Assembly (NCBI RefSeq): GCF_900343145.1
Contig: NZ_LT996886.1
Coordinates: forward strand, 186,001-250,000
Reading direction: 5' to 3'
Length of the DNA stretch: 64,000 bases
Source of the DNA: Tessaracoccus timonensis
GTDB taxonomy: Bacteria > Actinomycetota > Actinomycetes > Propionibacteriales > Propionibacteriaceae
Part shown: positions 8,451 to 16,180 of the stretch, in pieces
How the letters are laid out: each line of letters begins with the position of its first letter
Position numbering within the stretch: position 1 is the first letter of the stretch
The notes under the pieces: model-generated
The model's input: the letters and a program-made list of their open reading frames with translations, nothing else
What the model was told of the DNA's origin: nothing
Database searches by the model: none
Position numbers and translations under genes: made by a program

Positions 8451-9799
8451 CCCTTCCCCGGATACTGGTGGCCGCCCCGGCGTCGGGACACGGCAAGACG
8501 ATGCTGAGCGTCGGCCTCATGGGTGCGCTGCACCGTCGCGGCCTGGTGGTGGCGCCGGCGAAGGTGGGCCCCGACTACATCGACCCCGGCTACCACGCGC
8601 TGGCCACGAAGCGCCCATCGCGCAACCTCGACCCAGTGCTGTGCTCGCCCCAGCTCGTCCCCCAGCTGCTGCTGCGCGGCGCCACCGTCCCCACACCCGC
8701 GGACGTGGCCGTCATCGAGGGCGTGATGGGGCTATTCGACGGCCGGGTCGGGCGTCACGGCGAGGGCTCTGCCGCGCACGTCGCCCAGCTCACCGACACC
8801 CCCGTCGTGCTGTGTGCAGACGCGTCGCGCACGTCGCGCACCATCGCCGCGACGGTGGCGGGCCTGGCCGCGTTTGATCCGCGAGTACGCGTAGCGGGAG
8901 TGATCTTCAACAAGGTGTCTTCACCACGGCAACGCTCTGAGATCTGCGATGCCATGAGCCACGTCGACGTGCCGGTGTTGGGTTTCCTACCCAAGGACGA
9001 GTCCGTCGAGGCCCCGTCGCGACATCTCGGGTTGGTGCCCGCAGCCGAGCGACCCGACGCCGCCGAGCGGCTCGACGGGCTCTTCAATCTCATCGAGGCC
9101 CACATCGATCTCGACGCCCTGCTCAGCCTCGCCCGCACCGCACCATCCCTTCCTCACAAGGCATGGGATCCCACTGACGTGGTGCACGCCCCCAGCGCGC
9201 GCAGGCCCGTCGTCGCAGTCGCGGGCGGGCGGGCGTTCACGTTCCGGTACGCCGAAACGGTGGAGTTGCTGGAAGCCGGCGGGTGCATCGTCGAAGAGTT
9301 TGATCCGACGTCGTCCCCGCACCTGCCCGAGGGCACCGCAGGGCTCTATTTGGGCGGGGGCTTCCCCGAGATGCACGCGACGGAGCTCGCCTCCAACCAG
9401 TCGCTGCTCGACGACGTGCGCCGCGCCGTGGCCGACGGGGTGCCCACCGTCGCCGAGTGCGCAGGCATGCTCTACCTGGGCGAATCCCTCGACGGTGTAC
9501 CCATGGCGGGAGCGCTGCCGCTGCACGCGGCGATGGGTAAACGCTTGCAGATGGGGTATCGCGACGCGGTGGCCCTCGTCGATTCTCCCCTCGCTGCCGC
9601 CGGTACCCAGGTGGTGGGGCACGAACACCACCGCACTGCCGCGCAGATTGAGTCGCCAACAGGCTGGGACTTCCCCGGCCTGCATCGCGACGGCGTCGCC
9701 ACCAGTTCGGTACACGCCAGCTATCTCCACGTGCATTGGGCAGGGCATCCGGCCTTAGCCCAGCGATTCATCACAGCCTGCCACGAAAGGAACATCTGA
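8444..9799 (+). CDS. cobB: Cobyrinic acid a,c-diamide synthase CobB/CbiA
   Basis: A 451-aa glutamine-dependent amidotransferase that amidates the a and c side chains of (cobalt-)cobyrinic acid. N-terminal ATP-binding domain: VAAPASGHGKTMLSVGLMGA, KVGPDYIDPGYH and EGVMGLFDGR. C-terminal glutaminase-like domain: LYLGGGFPEMHATELA and VAECAGMLYLG, with the nucleophile cysteine in AECAGM, and a late GHEHHRT segment. It lies between cobO (7-base overlap) and cobA (1-base overlap, TGATG) in a plus-strand operon. Confidence 0.94.
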   Translation: MVTLPRILVAAPASGHGKTMLSVGLMGALHRRGLVVAPAKVGPDYIDPGYHALATKRPSRNLDPVLCSPQLVPQLLLRGATVPTPADVAVIEGVMGLFDGRVGRHGEGSAAHVAQLTDTPVVLCADASRTSRTIAATVAGLAAFDPRVRVAGVIFNKVSSPRQRSEICDAMSHVDVPVLGFLPKDESVEAPSRHLGLVPAAERPDAAERLDGLFNLIEAHIDLDALLSLARTAPSLPHKAWDPTDVVHAPSARRPVVAVAGGRAFTFRYAETVELLEAGGCIVEEFDPTSSPHLPEGTAGLYLGGGFPEMHATELASNQSLLDDVRRAVADGVPTVAECAGMLYLGESLDGVPMAGALPLHAAMGKRLQMGYRDAVALVDSPLAAAGTQVVGHEHHRTAAQIESPTGWDFPGLHRDGVATSSVHASYLHVHWAGHPALAQRFITACHERNI

Positions 9800-10548
9800 T
9801 GGAATTCACGCCTGGAACGGTCACGCTCGTGGGCGGCGGCCCCGGAGACCTCGACCTGCTCACCGTCGGCGGGCTGCGCGCGCTGCGTGCCGCTGACGTC
9901 GTGCTCTACGACCGTCTCGCGCCGCTGGCTGCGCTCGACGAGTGCCGCGACGACTGCGAGCGCATTCCTGTGGGCAAGGTGCCGCGCGGTAAGTTCACTC
10001 CGCAGTCAGAGATCAACGAGCTGCTCGTCGAACACGCCCGCGCAGGCAAGGTGGTAGTGCGGTTGAAGGGCGGAGACTCCTTCGTCTTCGGCCGTGGCGG
10101 CGAGGAGTGGCAGCACTGCGTGGCTGCAGGCGTGCCCGTCCAGGTGATTCCCGGGGTGACGTCCAGCGTCGCTGCACCCGCGCTCGCCGGCATCCCGGTG
10201 ACGCATCGCGCCTTGTCGCGCGGGTTCAGTGTCGTGTCCGGGCACGTACCCCCTGGCGATGAGCGATCCGACGTGAACTGGGATGCGCTCGCACAAACGC
10301 ACACCACCCTCGTCATCCTCATGGGGGTGAAACACCTGCCGGAGATCACGTCGGAACTGCGCGACGCGGGCCTCGCGGACGACACCCCTGCCACCGTGAT
10401 CGAGGATGCCGCTAGCGATGACATGCGCGTCGTGCACGGCACGCTCGCCACCATCGCGGAAGTAGCCGTAGAAGCCGACATCCGCCCACCGGCGATCACC
10501 GTCATCGGTGCCGTGGCGGGCGAGATTCTCACGCCGCACGCCGAGTAA
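9799..10548 (+). CDS. cobA: Uroporphyrinogen-III C-methyltransferase (SUMT, CobA)
   Basis: A 249-aa stand-alone SUMT that makes precorrin-2 from uroporphyrinogen III, the branch point to cobalamin and siroheme. Motifs: VTLVGGGPGDLDLLTVGG, VRLKGGDSFVFGRGGEE and VIPGVTSSVAAPALAGIP. The ATG at 9799 shares a base with the cobB stop and has GAAAGG 8 bases upstream; the longer reading frame from 9736 lies inside cobB and was not used. This supplies the methyltransferase activity missing from the CbiX-CysG fusion. Its last 20 bases overlap the convergent cobK. Confidence 0.94.
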   Translation: MEFTPGTVTLVGGGPGDLDLLTVGGLRALRAADVVLYDRLAPLAALDECRDDCERIPVGKVPRGKFTPQSEINELLVEHARAGKVVVRLKGGDSFVFGRGGEEWQHCVAAGVPVQVIPGVTSSVAAPALAGIPVTHRALSRGFSVVSGHVPPGDERSDVNWDALAQTHTTLVILMGVKHLPEITSELRDAGLADDTPATVIEDAASDDMRVVHGTLATIAEVAVEADIRPPAITVIGAVAGEILTPHAE

Positions 10549-11269
10549 CGACGCTGAGCCAGCCCACGGCCTCGTCGACGCTGCTGATCACCTCGCCTTC
10601 CACCTCGGGGCGGCGCAGCATCACCACTTGCACGCCCAGCTCGCGGGCGGCGTCGAGTTTGGCTGCGGTGTGGTCGCCACCCGCGTCCTTGGTGACCAGC
10701 ACGCCTATCCGGTGTTGGCGCAGGAGGGTGCGTTCGTCGTCGAGGGTGAAGGGCCCTCTGGCTTCCAGGATGTGCCATTTCGGCGGCCAGGGAAGCTCCC
10801 CGGCGAAGGCCACGCGGCACACCACGTCGTGTTCCGCTAGGGCGTCAGCGTACTCGAGGGAGTGCTGGCGCCCGACGGTGAGGAACACCGTGCCGCCGTT
10901 GGCGGCAGCCACGACGGCGGCTTCGGTGTGAGACGCCACCCAAATCCAGTTGTCGTCGCGCTCCGCCCAGCTCGGTCGGAGTAGCCGTATCAGCGGCACG
11001 CCCGTCACTTCCGAGGCAGCCACGGCATTACGCGCCATCTGCGCGGCGAAGGGGTGGGTGGCATTGATAACCGCGCGAATGTCCTCGTCACGCAGGAACT
11101 GCGCGAGCCCCTCCGCGCCTCCGAAGCCACCGACGCGCACTGCCCCTGCCGGAACCACCGGCTGCTTCGTGCGCCCTGCTAGCGACGACACCACATCAAA
11201 CCCAGCGTCCACCGCTGCCGCCGCAATGGCACGGCCTTCCGCGGTGCCGCCGAGTACCAGAATTCGCAT
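10529..11269 (-). CDS. cobK: Precorrin-6A reductase CobK/CbiJ
   Basis: A 246-aa NAD(P)H-dependent reductase of the corrin macrocycle. Family features: MRILVLGGTAEGRAIAAAA at the N-terminus, VINATHPFAAQMARNA, LIRLLRPSW, FLTVGRQ and LVTKDAGG. Convergent with and overlapping cobA by 20 bases. It is the last cobalamin gene on this side of the block; an opposite-strand gene of unrelated function follows after a palindromic repeat. Confidence 0.92.
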   Translation of the reverse strand: MRILVLGGTAEGRAIAAAAVDAGFDVVSSLAGRTKQPVVPAGAVRVGGFGGAEGLAQFLRDEDIRAVINATHPFAAQMARNAVAASEVTGVPLIRLLRPSWAERDDNWIWVASHTEAAVVAAANGGTVFLTVGRQHSLEYADALAEHDVVCRVAFAGELPWPPKWHILEARGPFTLDDERTLLRQHRIGVLVTKDAGGDHTAAKLDAARELGVQVVMLRRPEVEGEVISSVDEAVGWLSVVTRRAA

Positions 11270-11292
11270 ACCTGCACGCTACCGGCCTCATC

Positions 11293-11369
11293 CGCGACTG
11301 AGCGCACGCCAGATGCAGATTTTGGTGCTCTGAGCCCCATTTTCGTCGTCTGGTGTGCGCTCAGGCGCG
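11293..11369 (+). repeat. Palindromic element family 1, copy A
   Basis: A 77-nt imperfect palindrome with arms CGCGACTGAGCGCACGCCAG and CTGGTGTGCGCTCAGGCGCG around a loop starting ATGCAGATTTTGG. It matches copies at 12280-12354 and, inverted, at 32448-32522, including conserved loop sequence. The 3' arm contains the stop codon of the DUF559 gene (11361-11363). No T-run follows either arm, so it is not an ordinary intrinsic terminator. Confidence 0.85.
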
Positions 11370-12209
11370 GCGAAGGCGCGCCATGACGGCCTTCACGATG
11401 TCAATGAGCGTGTCCATGCTCGGGGCCGTGAAGCGCAGCACCGTCCATCCCCTACGCACTAACTCCGCATCCCGCCGGCGGTCCGCCACAAACTGCTCGT
11501 AATCTCGATGAAACTCCCAACCGTCGAACTCCACGATGAGCTTGAGCCCAGGCCAAGCGACGTCCGCGAAGATGATTGCATCCTGCAGGTTAATGAGGTA
11601 GTTACTCTTCCATCCACCGATCCCTGCCTCGCGTAAGAGCTGATGCCCCTGCCGTTCCAGATACGACCAGGGCTCGTCTCTGGATTCGATCAGCAGCCGC
11701 GCTGCTTCCCGGTTACCGTCGCGCCCAGGGATGAGGCGCAAGGCGCCGATGAGATCCCCCACCCGCACCGCTCTTCGCCTGAGCGCTTCGTCGATGGCCT
11801 TGGCTCCATCCGTGGGGATCATCTGCAATACGGCCAGCGGAGGCGCCGCGTAGCGAATCGTTGAGCGCTCGATCACGAGTTCCTCGGGGATGTCACGCCG
11901 CCGAATCTCGAACCCAACCGGGGAGGATCGGGTTTGGCGTCGCGAGCTGGCGTGCACCGTGTCGGTGGGGTGGTCGGGCCACCATGTTGCTTTCGCCGCA
12001 GTTGCGCTAATCACGATCGCGTCGGGGTCCCACTGCTGGAGCGCGAGCACCCGCGAGGGCAAGGAGCAGTCGGGGGCGTAGACGCCCGGAAGCACGCGCA
12101 CGAGTTCCCCGCGTTGCACCGCACGCCGCACGCGGTCACGCAGATGGCGGTAGCGGCGGATGTCGATCACGCCCTCATCGGCAAGTACATGAGCAAGTTG
12201 TTCGTCCAT
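11361..12209 (-). CDS. DUF559-type nuclease-like protein with AbiEi-like N-terminal domain
   Basis: A 282-aa protein. Residues about 1-60 look like the winged-helix domain seen in AbiEi-like proteins (QRGELVRVLPGVYAP). Residues about 180-280 match the DUF559/Vsr-like PD-(D/E)XK nuclease pattern: FADVAWPGLKLIVEFDGWEFH with acidic residues in VEFDG, then DRRRDAELVRRGWTVLRFT. Such proteins are frequent in actinobacteria and their substrate is unknown. The gene is bracketed by two palindromic repeats (11293-11369 overlapping its stop, and 12280-12354 about 70 bases before its start), an arrangement resembling repeat-associated mobile genes. Nuclease activity and a role in repeat movement are inferences. 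It shows no functional link to the flanking cobalamin or dtd genes. Confidence 0.75.
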   Translation of the reverse strand: MDEQLAHVLADEGVIDIRRYRHLRDRVRRAVQRGELVRVLPGVYAPDCSLPSRVLALQQWDPDAIVISATAAKATWWPDHPTDTVHASSRRQTRSSPVGFEIRRRDIPEELVIERSTIRYAAPPLAVLQMIPTDGAKAIDEALRRRAVRVGDLIGALRLIPGRDGNREAARLLIESRDEPWSYLERQGHQLLREAGIGGWKSNYLINLQDAIIFADVAWPGLKLIVEFDGWEFHRDYEQFVADRRRDAELVRRGWTVLRFTAPSMDTLIDIVKAVMARLRRA

Positions 12210-12279
12210 GCCCTACGTTGTGGCAGCGACACGCCCGAGATTTGCATCCGAACTCAAACCTGTGGATAACTCCCGGACT

Positions 12280-12354
12280 CGACTGAGCGCACTCCAGATG
12301 CAGATTTTGGCCCTGTAGCGCCCGTTTTCGTCATCTGGAGTGCGCTCAGTCGCG
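12280..12354 (+). repeat. Palindromic element family 1, copy B
   Basis: A 75-nt palindrome with 20-base perfect arms (CGACTGAGCGCACTCCAGAT and its complement) and a loop including CAGATTTTGGCCC and CCCGTTTTCG. It has the same orientation as copy A and lies between the DUF559 gene start and dtd. It ends 27 bases before the dtd ATG, so it may overlap the dtd promoter. Confidence 0.88.
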
Positions 12355-12381
12355 GTGTGCTCCGGTACTACCCTGGGGCGC

Positions 12382-12819
12382 ATGCGCATCGTGGTACAAA
12401 GAGCGAAGTCCGGCAAAGTCACCGTTGACGGCGAGGTGGTGGGCCAGCTCCCCTCCCCCGGATTGGTGCTGCTCGTGGGCATCACGCACGACGACACCCC
12501 CGAGATCGCCGCGAAGCTCGCCAAAAAACTGTGGACTCTGCGCATCCTCGATGGGGAAGTCTCCGCGAGCGATGTGGGCGCACCGATTCTGGCGGTGAGC
12601 CAGTTCACCCTCTACGCGGACATCCGCAAGGGCCGGCGCCCGTCCTGGTCGAAGGCCGCGCCGGGGCCGATCAGCGGCCCGCTGTTCGAGCGTTTCGTTG
12701 AGGAGTTGCGCGCCCTCGGCGCGCACGTCGAGACGGGACAGTTCGGCGCCATGATGGATGTGGAGCTCGTCAACGACGGCCCCGTCACCATCTGGATGGA
12801 TTCCGACGAGCTGCGCTGA
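12382..12819 (+). CDS. dtd: D-aminoacyl-tRNA deacylase Dtd
   Basis: A 145-aa cytoplasmic enzyme that hydrolyses D-amino acids from tRNA. The start [21 protein letters not shown], the catalytic SQFTLYAD motif near residue 78 and the C-terminal [11 protein letters not shown] (cross-subunit Gly-Pro motif) are all present, and the length equals the family norm. Start set at ATG 12382; an ORF beginning at 12340 would start inside the palindromic repeat. Confidence 0.95.
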   Translation: MRIVVQRAKSGKVTVDGEVVGQLPSPGLVLLVGITHDDTPEIAAKLAKKLWTLRILDGEVSASDVGAPILAVSQFTLYADIRKGRRPSWSKAAPGPISGPLFERFVEELRALGAHVETGQFGAMMDVELVNDGPVTIWMDSDELR

Positions 12820-12831
12820 GGCGCGTCAGCG

Positions 12832-13203
12832 TCAGGCGCTCACGATGCGCTTGCCGAAGGGGAAGCAGCTCACCGGAATCATCTTGAGGCTCACCACAGC
12901 GTTGGTGATGCCGATGATAGTGACCGCCTGACCGAGCGCGGTCACCACGTGCACCAGCGCGAGCGCCCACCCCAGCAGGATGAACCAGATCACGTTGATC
13001 ACGGTAGAGAACGCCCCAGCGCTCGGCTTCCTCTCGACGCGTTTCCCGAACGGCCACAACACATACGCGGCCATCCGCATGAACGCCACCCCCACGGGGA
13101 TGGTGACGATCAACAGACAGCTGACCAGGCCCACCAGGAAATAAGCCAGCGCCAGCCAGATGCCGCCGAATACGAGCCAGATGATGTTCAACACAGTACG
13201 CAC
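12832..13203 (-). CDS. YccF-domain inner-membrane protein
   Basis: A 123-aa membrane protein of the YccF type, whose molecular role is unknown. Two repeated units each contain an INxxW-type helix followed by a glycine/proline membrane segment: VLNIIWLVFGGIWLALAYF with IPVGVAFMRMAAYVLWPFGK, and VINVIWFILLGWALALV with MIPVSCFPFGKRIV. The start is GTG 13203, preceded by AAGGAGG at 6 bases; the longer ORF upstream lacks such a site. Convergent with dtd. Confidence 0.85.
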   Translation of the reverse strand: MRTVLNIIWLVFGGIWLALAYFLVGLVSCLLIVTIPVGVAFMRMAAYVLWPFGKRVERKPSAGAFSTVINVIWFILLGWALALVHVVTALGQAVTIIGITNAVVSLKMIPVSCFPFGKRIVSA

Positions 13204-13277
13204 GGATGCCTCCTTGGTTACCTCGAGCCTACCTGCTCCCCTGCGCTGATCCAGGCGGTTCTCGATACAGTGGTGCG

Positions 13278-13991
13278 GTGACTTCCGCCCGCCCCCACCG
13301 TGACATCGTGAGCTTCGTGCGCCGCAGCTCCCGCATGAATGATTCGCAGCGCACCGCATTGGAGCGCCACGGCAGCGAGTTCATCGTCGACGTGCCCACC
13401 GGCGAGCTGGAGACGTCCATCGCCGACGGCGCCAGCGTCGACTGGGCCGCGACGTTTGGGCGCGAGGGCGAGCTCATCGTCGAGATCGGCTCCGGCACCG
13501 GCGATTCCCTCGTCCCCATGGCTGCGGGGCGCCCGGAGGCGAACGTCGTCGCCTTCGAGGTGTTCGAGCGGGCGGTGGCGTCGACGGTGGGACGGCTCGC
13601 CCGCGAACAGGTGTCGAACGTGCGGCTCGTGATGGCCGACGGCGCCCAGGGCCTCCGGCAATTGTTCGCCGACGGCTCCCTCGCCGAGGTCTGGACGTTC
13701 TTCGCCGACCCGTGGCACAAGGCGCGTCACCACAAACGGCGGCTGGTCTCGCGTGGGTTTGGCGACGTGGTCGCGGCCAAACTGCGCCCTGGCGGGTGTT
13801 GGCGGCTGGCCACCGACTGGGAGGACTACGCGCTCTGGATGCGGGAACAGCTCGACGACCACCCGCTGCTGCGCAACGTGCACGACGGCTGGGCGCCACG
13901 GCTCGCTGAGCGCCCGATCACGAAGTACGAGGCGCGCGGGCTCGCCGCGGGCCGCCAGGTGTTCGACCTCACGTACGAGCGCCAGCCATGA
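13278..13991 (+). CDS. trmB: tRNA (guanine-N7-)-methyltransferase TrmB
   Basis: A 237-aa SAM-dependent enzyme forming m7G46 in tRNA. It has the SAM site LIVEIGSGTGDSL, the family motif EVWTFFADPWHKARHHKRR with the substrate-binding aspartate-proline, and the C-terminal TKYEARG signature. Starts at GTG 13278 (VTSARPH). Overlaps truA by 4 bases (ATGA), so trmB-truA-methyltransferase form an RNA-modification operon. Confidence 0.93.
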   Translation: MTSARPHRDIVSFVRRSSRMNDSQRTALERHGSEFIVDVPTGELETSIADGASVDWAATFGREGELIVEIGSGTGDSLVPMAAGRPEANVVAFEVFERAVASTVGRLAREQVSNVRLVMADGAQGLRQLFADGSLAEVWTFFADPWHKARHHKRRLVSRGFGDVVAAKLRPGGCWRLATDWEDYALWMREQLDDHPLLRNVHDGWAPRLAERPITKYEARGLAAGRQVFDLTYERQP

Positions 13992-14803
13992 GGCTCCGCA
14001 TCGACCTCGCCTACGACGGGCACGACTTCCACGGCTGGGCCGCGCAACCCGGCCTGCGCACGGTGCAAGGCGAGCTCGAAACATGGATTGGCAAGGTGCT
14101 CCGCAGCGCCGAGCCGTCGTCGCTCACCGTGGCCGGCCGCACCGACGCCGGCGTGCATGCCCGCGGGCAGGTGTGTCACCTCAACGTCGAACGCCCGTCC
14201 CCGACGATCTGCGACGACCTCCGCCGGCGTCTACGCAAGGTGCTGCCCGACGACATCGTCGTGCGCAACGTGTCGCCGGCGCCCGACGGCTTCGACGCGC
14301 GCTTCTCTGCCATCTGGCGCCGCTACTCGTACCGGGTGCTGCCCGCAGATCGGGTGCCCGACCCACTGCAGCGCGGCCACGTCGTCGCGCTGCGGCACGG
14401 CGTCGACGTCGAGCTCCTAAATGAGGCCGCTCCCCTGCTGCTCGGCCTGCGCGACTTCGCCCCCTTCTGCAAGCCTCGCGACGGCGCCACCACCATCCGC
14501 GAACTCCGCGAGCTGAGCGCCATCCAGCAGGGCGATGGCGTCGTCGAGATTCATCTGCTCGCCGACGCGTTTTGTCACTCGATGGTGCGCTCACTCGTCG
14601 GGGCACTGCTGGCAGTGGCCGGCGGGGCTCGCGACGAGACGTGGCTGGAGCGCGTCGCCGCGCACCCTGAGCGCCACAACGAGGTGCTCGTGATGCCCGC
14701 GCATGGGTTGGTGCTGGAAGAGATCGGATATCCGCCCGACGACGAACTCGCCGCCCGCGCGGCCACAGCCCGCGCCGTTCGATCCCTCGAGGAGCCCTCA
14801 TGA
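13988..14803 (+). CDS. truA: tRNA pseudouridine synthase A TruA
   Basis: A 271-aa pseudouridine synthase for positions 38-40 of the tRNA anticodon arm. The catalytic aspartate lies in TVAGRTDAGVHARGQV near residue 52; LAYDGHDFHGWA at the N-terminus and FCHSMVRSLVGALLAVAGG near residue 198 are typical. In many actinobacteria truA follows rplQ in the alpha operon; in this genome rplQ is followed by a terminator and the gene lies next to trmB instead. Confidence 0.94.
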   Translation: MRLRIDLAYDGHDFHGWAAQPGLRTVQGELETWIGKVLRSAEPSSLTVAGRTDAGVHARGQVCHLNVERPSPTICDDLRRRLRKVLPDDIVVRNVSPAPDGFDARFSAIWRRYSYRVLPADRVPDPLQRGHVVALRHGVDVELLNEAAPLLLGLRDFAPFCKPRDGATTIRELRELSAIQQGDGVVEIHLLADAFCHSMVRSLVGALLAVAGGARDETWLERVAAHPERHNEVLVMPAHGLVLEEIGYPPDDELAARAATARAVRSLEEPS

Positions 14804-15384
14804 GTCACTATTTCGAGACCCCCGACGAGCCGCTCGTCACCCGCACCATTGCCGCCACCATCTTTGGCAACGACCTCACGTTCACGACGGCACGCGGGGT
14901 GTTCTCCGGAACCCGGCTGGACCCGGGCACGAGCGTGCTGTTGCGCGAGGTAGACCCACCGTCGGAGGGCCACATTCTGGATCTGGGCTGCGGGTTTGGC
15001 CCGATCGCGGTGGGGTTGGCCGTCGCGTCGCCGAAGGTCACCGTTGACGCGGTCGATGTGAATGCGCATGCCATAACGCTCACGAACATGAATGCGGAGG
15101 CGCACGGAGTGGCGGATCGGGGGCGGGCAGGGACGGATGCGGATGGCCCGTTCGACGAGATGTGGTCGAACCCGCCGATTCGGATCGGCAAGGACGCCCT
15201 CCACGCGCTGCTGCTCAGGTGGCTGCCGAAGCTGCGCCCTGACGGCACGGCCTGGATGGTGGTGAGCAAGAATCTGGGCGGCGATTCGCTTGCCAGGTGG
15301 CTCACCGACGAGGGGTGGCCGACGGAGAAAATGGCCTCTGCGAAGGGCTTCCGTGTGCTCAGAACCACTTGGGCGGGGGAATAA
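14800..15384 (+). CDS. Class I SAM-dependent methyltransferase, RsmC/RlmG-like
   Basis: A 194-aa methyltransferase. HILDLGCGFGPIAVGLA is the SAM-binding motif I and MWSNPPIRIGK is the NPP[I/Y] catalytic motif used by N-methyltransferases acting on guanine in rRNA. It is the size of the single-domain 'MTS' proteins, without the N-terminal pseudo-domain of RsmC. A 4-base overlap with truA puts it in the RNA-modification operon and supports an RNA substrate, but the exact target cannot be assigned. Confidence 0.85.
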   Translation: MSHYFETPDEPLVTRTIAATIFGNDLTFTTARGVFSGTRLDPGTSVLLREVDPPSEGHILDLGCGFGPIAVGLAVASPKVTVDAVDVNAHAITLTNMNAEAHGVADRGRAGTDADGPFDEMWSNPPIRIGKDALHALLLRWLPKLRPDGTAWMVVSKNLGGDSLARWLTDEGWPTEKMASAKGFRVLRTTWAGE

Positions 15385-15438
15385 TCCGGCTAGGGTGGGG
15401 GTTGTAGCCAGTGAAAGCTCCTCGAAAGGATATTGGCA

Positions 15439-16053
15439 ATGACCTACGTTCTTCCCGACCTCGACTACGACTACGGCGCACTCGCCCCCCACATCGCCCC
15501 TGAAATCATGGAGCTGCACCACAGCAAGCACCATGCCACCTACGTCAAGGGCCTCAACACCGCGCTCGAGCAGCTCGCCGAGGCGCGCGAGAAGGGCGAG
15601 CTCGGCACCGTCAACAAGCTCGCCAAGGACGTCGCCTTCAACCTCGGCGGCCATGTGAACCACTCCGTGTTCTGGAAGAACATGTCCCCCGACGGTGGCG
15701 GCGAGCCCGAAGGCGCTCTCTCCGACGCCATCACCGAGGGCTTCGGCTCCTTCGAAGGCTTCAAGAAGCAGTTCAACGCCACGGCGCTCGGCATCCAGGG
15801 CTCCGGCTGGGCCATCCTCGCGCTCGACACCCTGGGCGGCCAGCTCCTCGTGCACCAGCTCTACGATCAGCAGGGCAACCTGCCGTCGTCGCAGGTGCCG
15901 CTGCTGCAGCTCGACATGTGGGAGCACGCCTTCTACCTGCAGTACAAGAACGTGAAAGCTGACTACGTCGACGCTTGGTGGAACGTCGTCAACTGGAACG
16001 ACGTCGCCTCCCGCCTCGAGAAGGCCAAGAACGCGCAGGCTGCGCTCGCCTGA
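15439..16053 (+). CDS. sodA: Superoxide dismutase (Fe/Mn family)
   Basis: A 204-aa Fe/Mn superoxide dismutase. Metal ligands are visible as [10 protein letters not shown] (His near 26), GHVNHSVFW, and [11 protein letters not shown] (Asp and His near 164-168). The segment [11 protein letters not shown] carries the metal-tuning glutamine of Mn-type and cambialistic enzymes, so metal choice cannot be fixed from sequence; propionibacterial homologues are known to accept either metal. Start set at ATG 15439 with GAAAGGA 8 bases upstream (a TTG two codons earlier is possible). A strong terminator follows. Confidence 0.95.
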   Translation: MTYVLPDLDYDYGALAPHIAPEIMELHHSKHHATYVKGLNTALEQLAEAREKGELGTVNKLAKDVAFNLGGHVNHSVFWKNMSPDGGGEPEGALSDAITEGFGSFEGFKKQFNATALGIQGSGWAILALDTLGGQLLVHQLYDQQGNLPSSQVPLLQLDMWEHAFYLQYKNVKADYVDAWWNVVNWNDVASRLEKAKNAQAALA

Positions 16054-16074
16054 TCCCAGGCAACACTCATAACG

Positions 16075-16122
16075 ACGCCGTGCGGCGCTCCCCACATGAA
16101 GGGGACGCCGCACGGCGTTTCT
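16075..16122 (+). terminator. Intrinsic terminator after sodA
   Basis: A perfect 13-bp stem, ACGCCGTGCGGCG (16075-16087) with CGCCGCACGGCGT (16106-16118), also paired inside (TCCCC/GGGGA), followed by TTTCTT. It isolates sodA from the convergent ABC operon. Confidence 0.93.
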
Positions 16123-16180
16123 TAGGAGAAGTGAGTCAGTCCGCATCCGACAAAATGCGCCCACTTAATCACGTGAGATC

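Noticed and set aside
11293-12354. Family-1 palindromes considered as ordinary intrinsic terminators
   Set aside because: No T-run on either side, loops of about 35 bases conserved between copies, and one copy overlaps a stop codon while another precedes dtd.
14575-16164. 529-aa minus-strand ORF over truA, the methyltransferase and sodA
   Set aside because: All three plus-strand genes have catalytic motifs and overlapping starts; the long minus frame has no recognisable domain.
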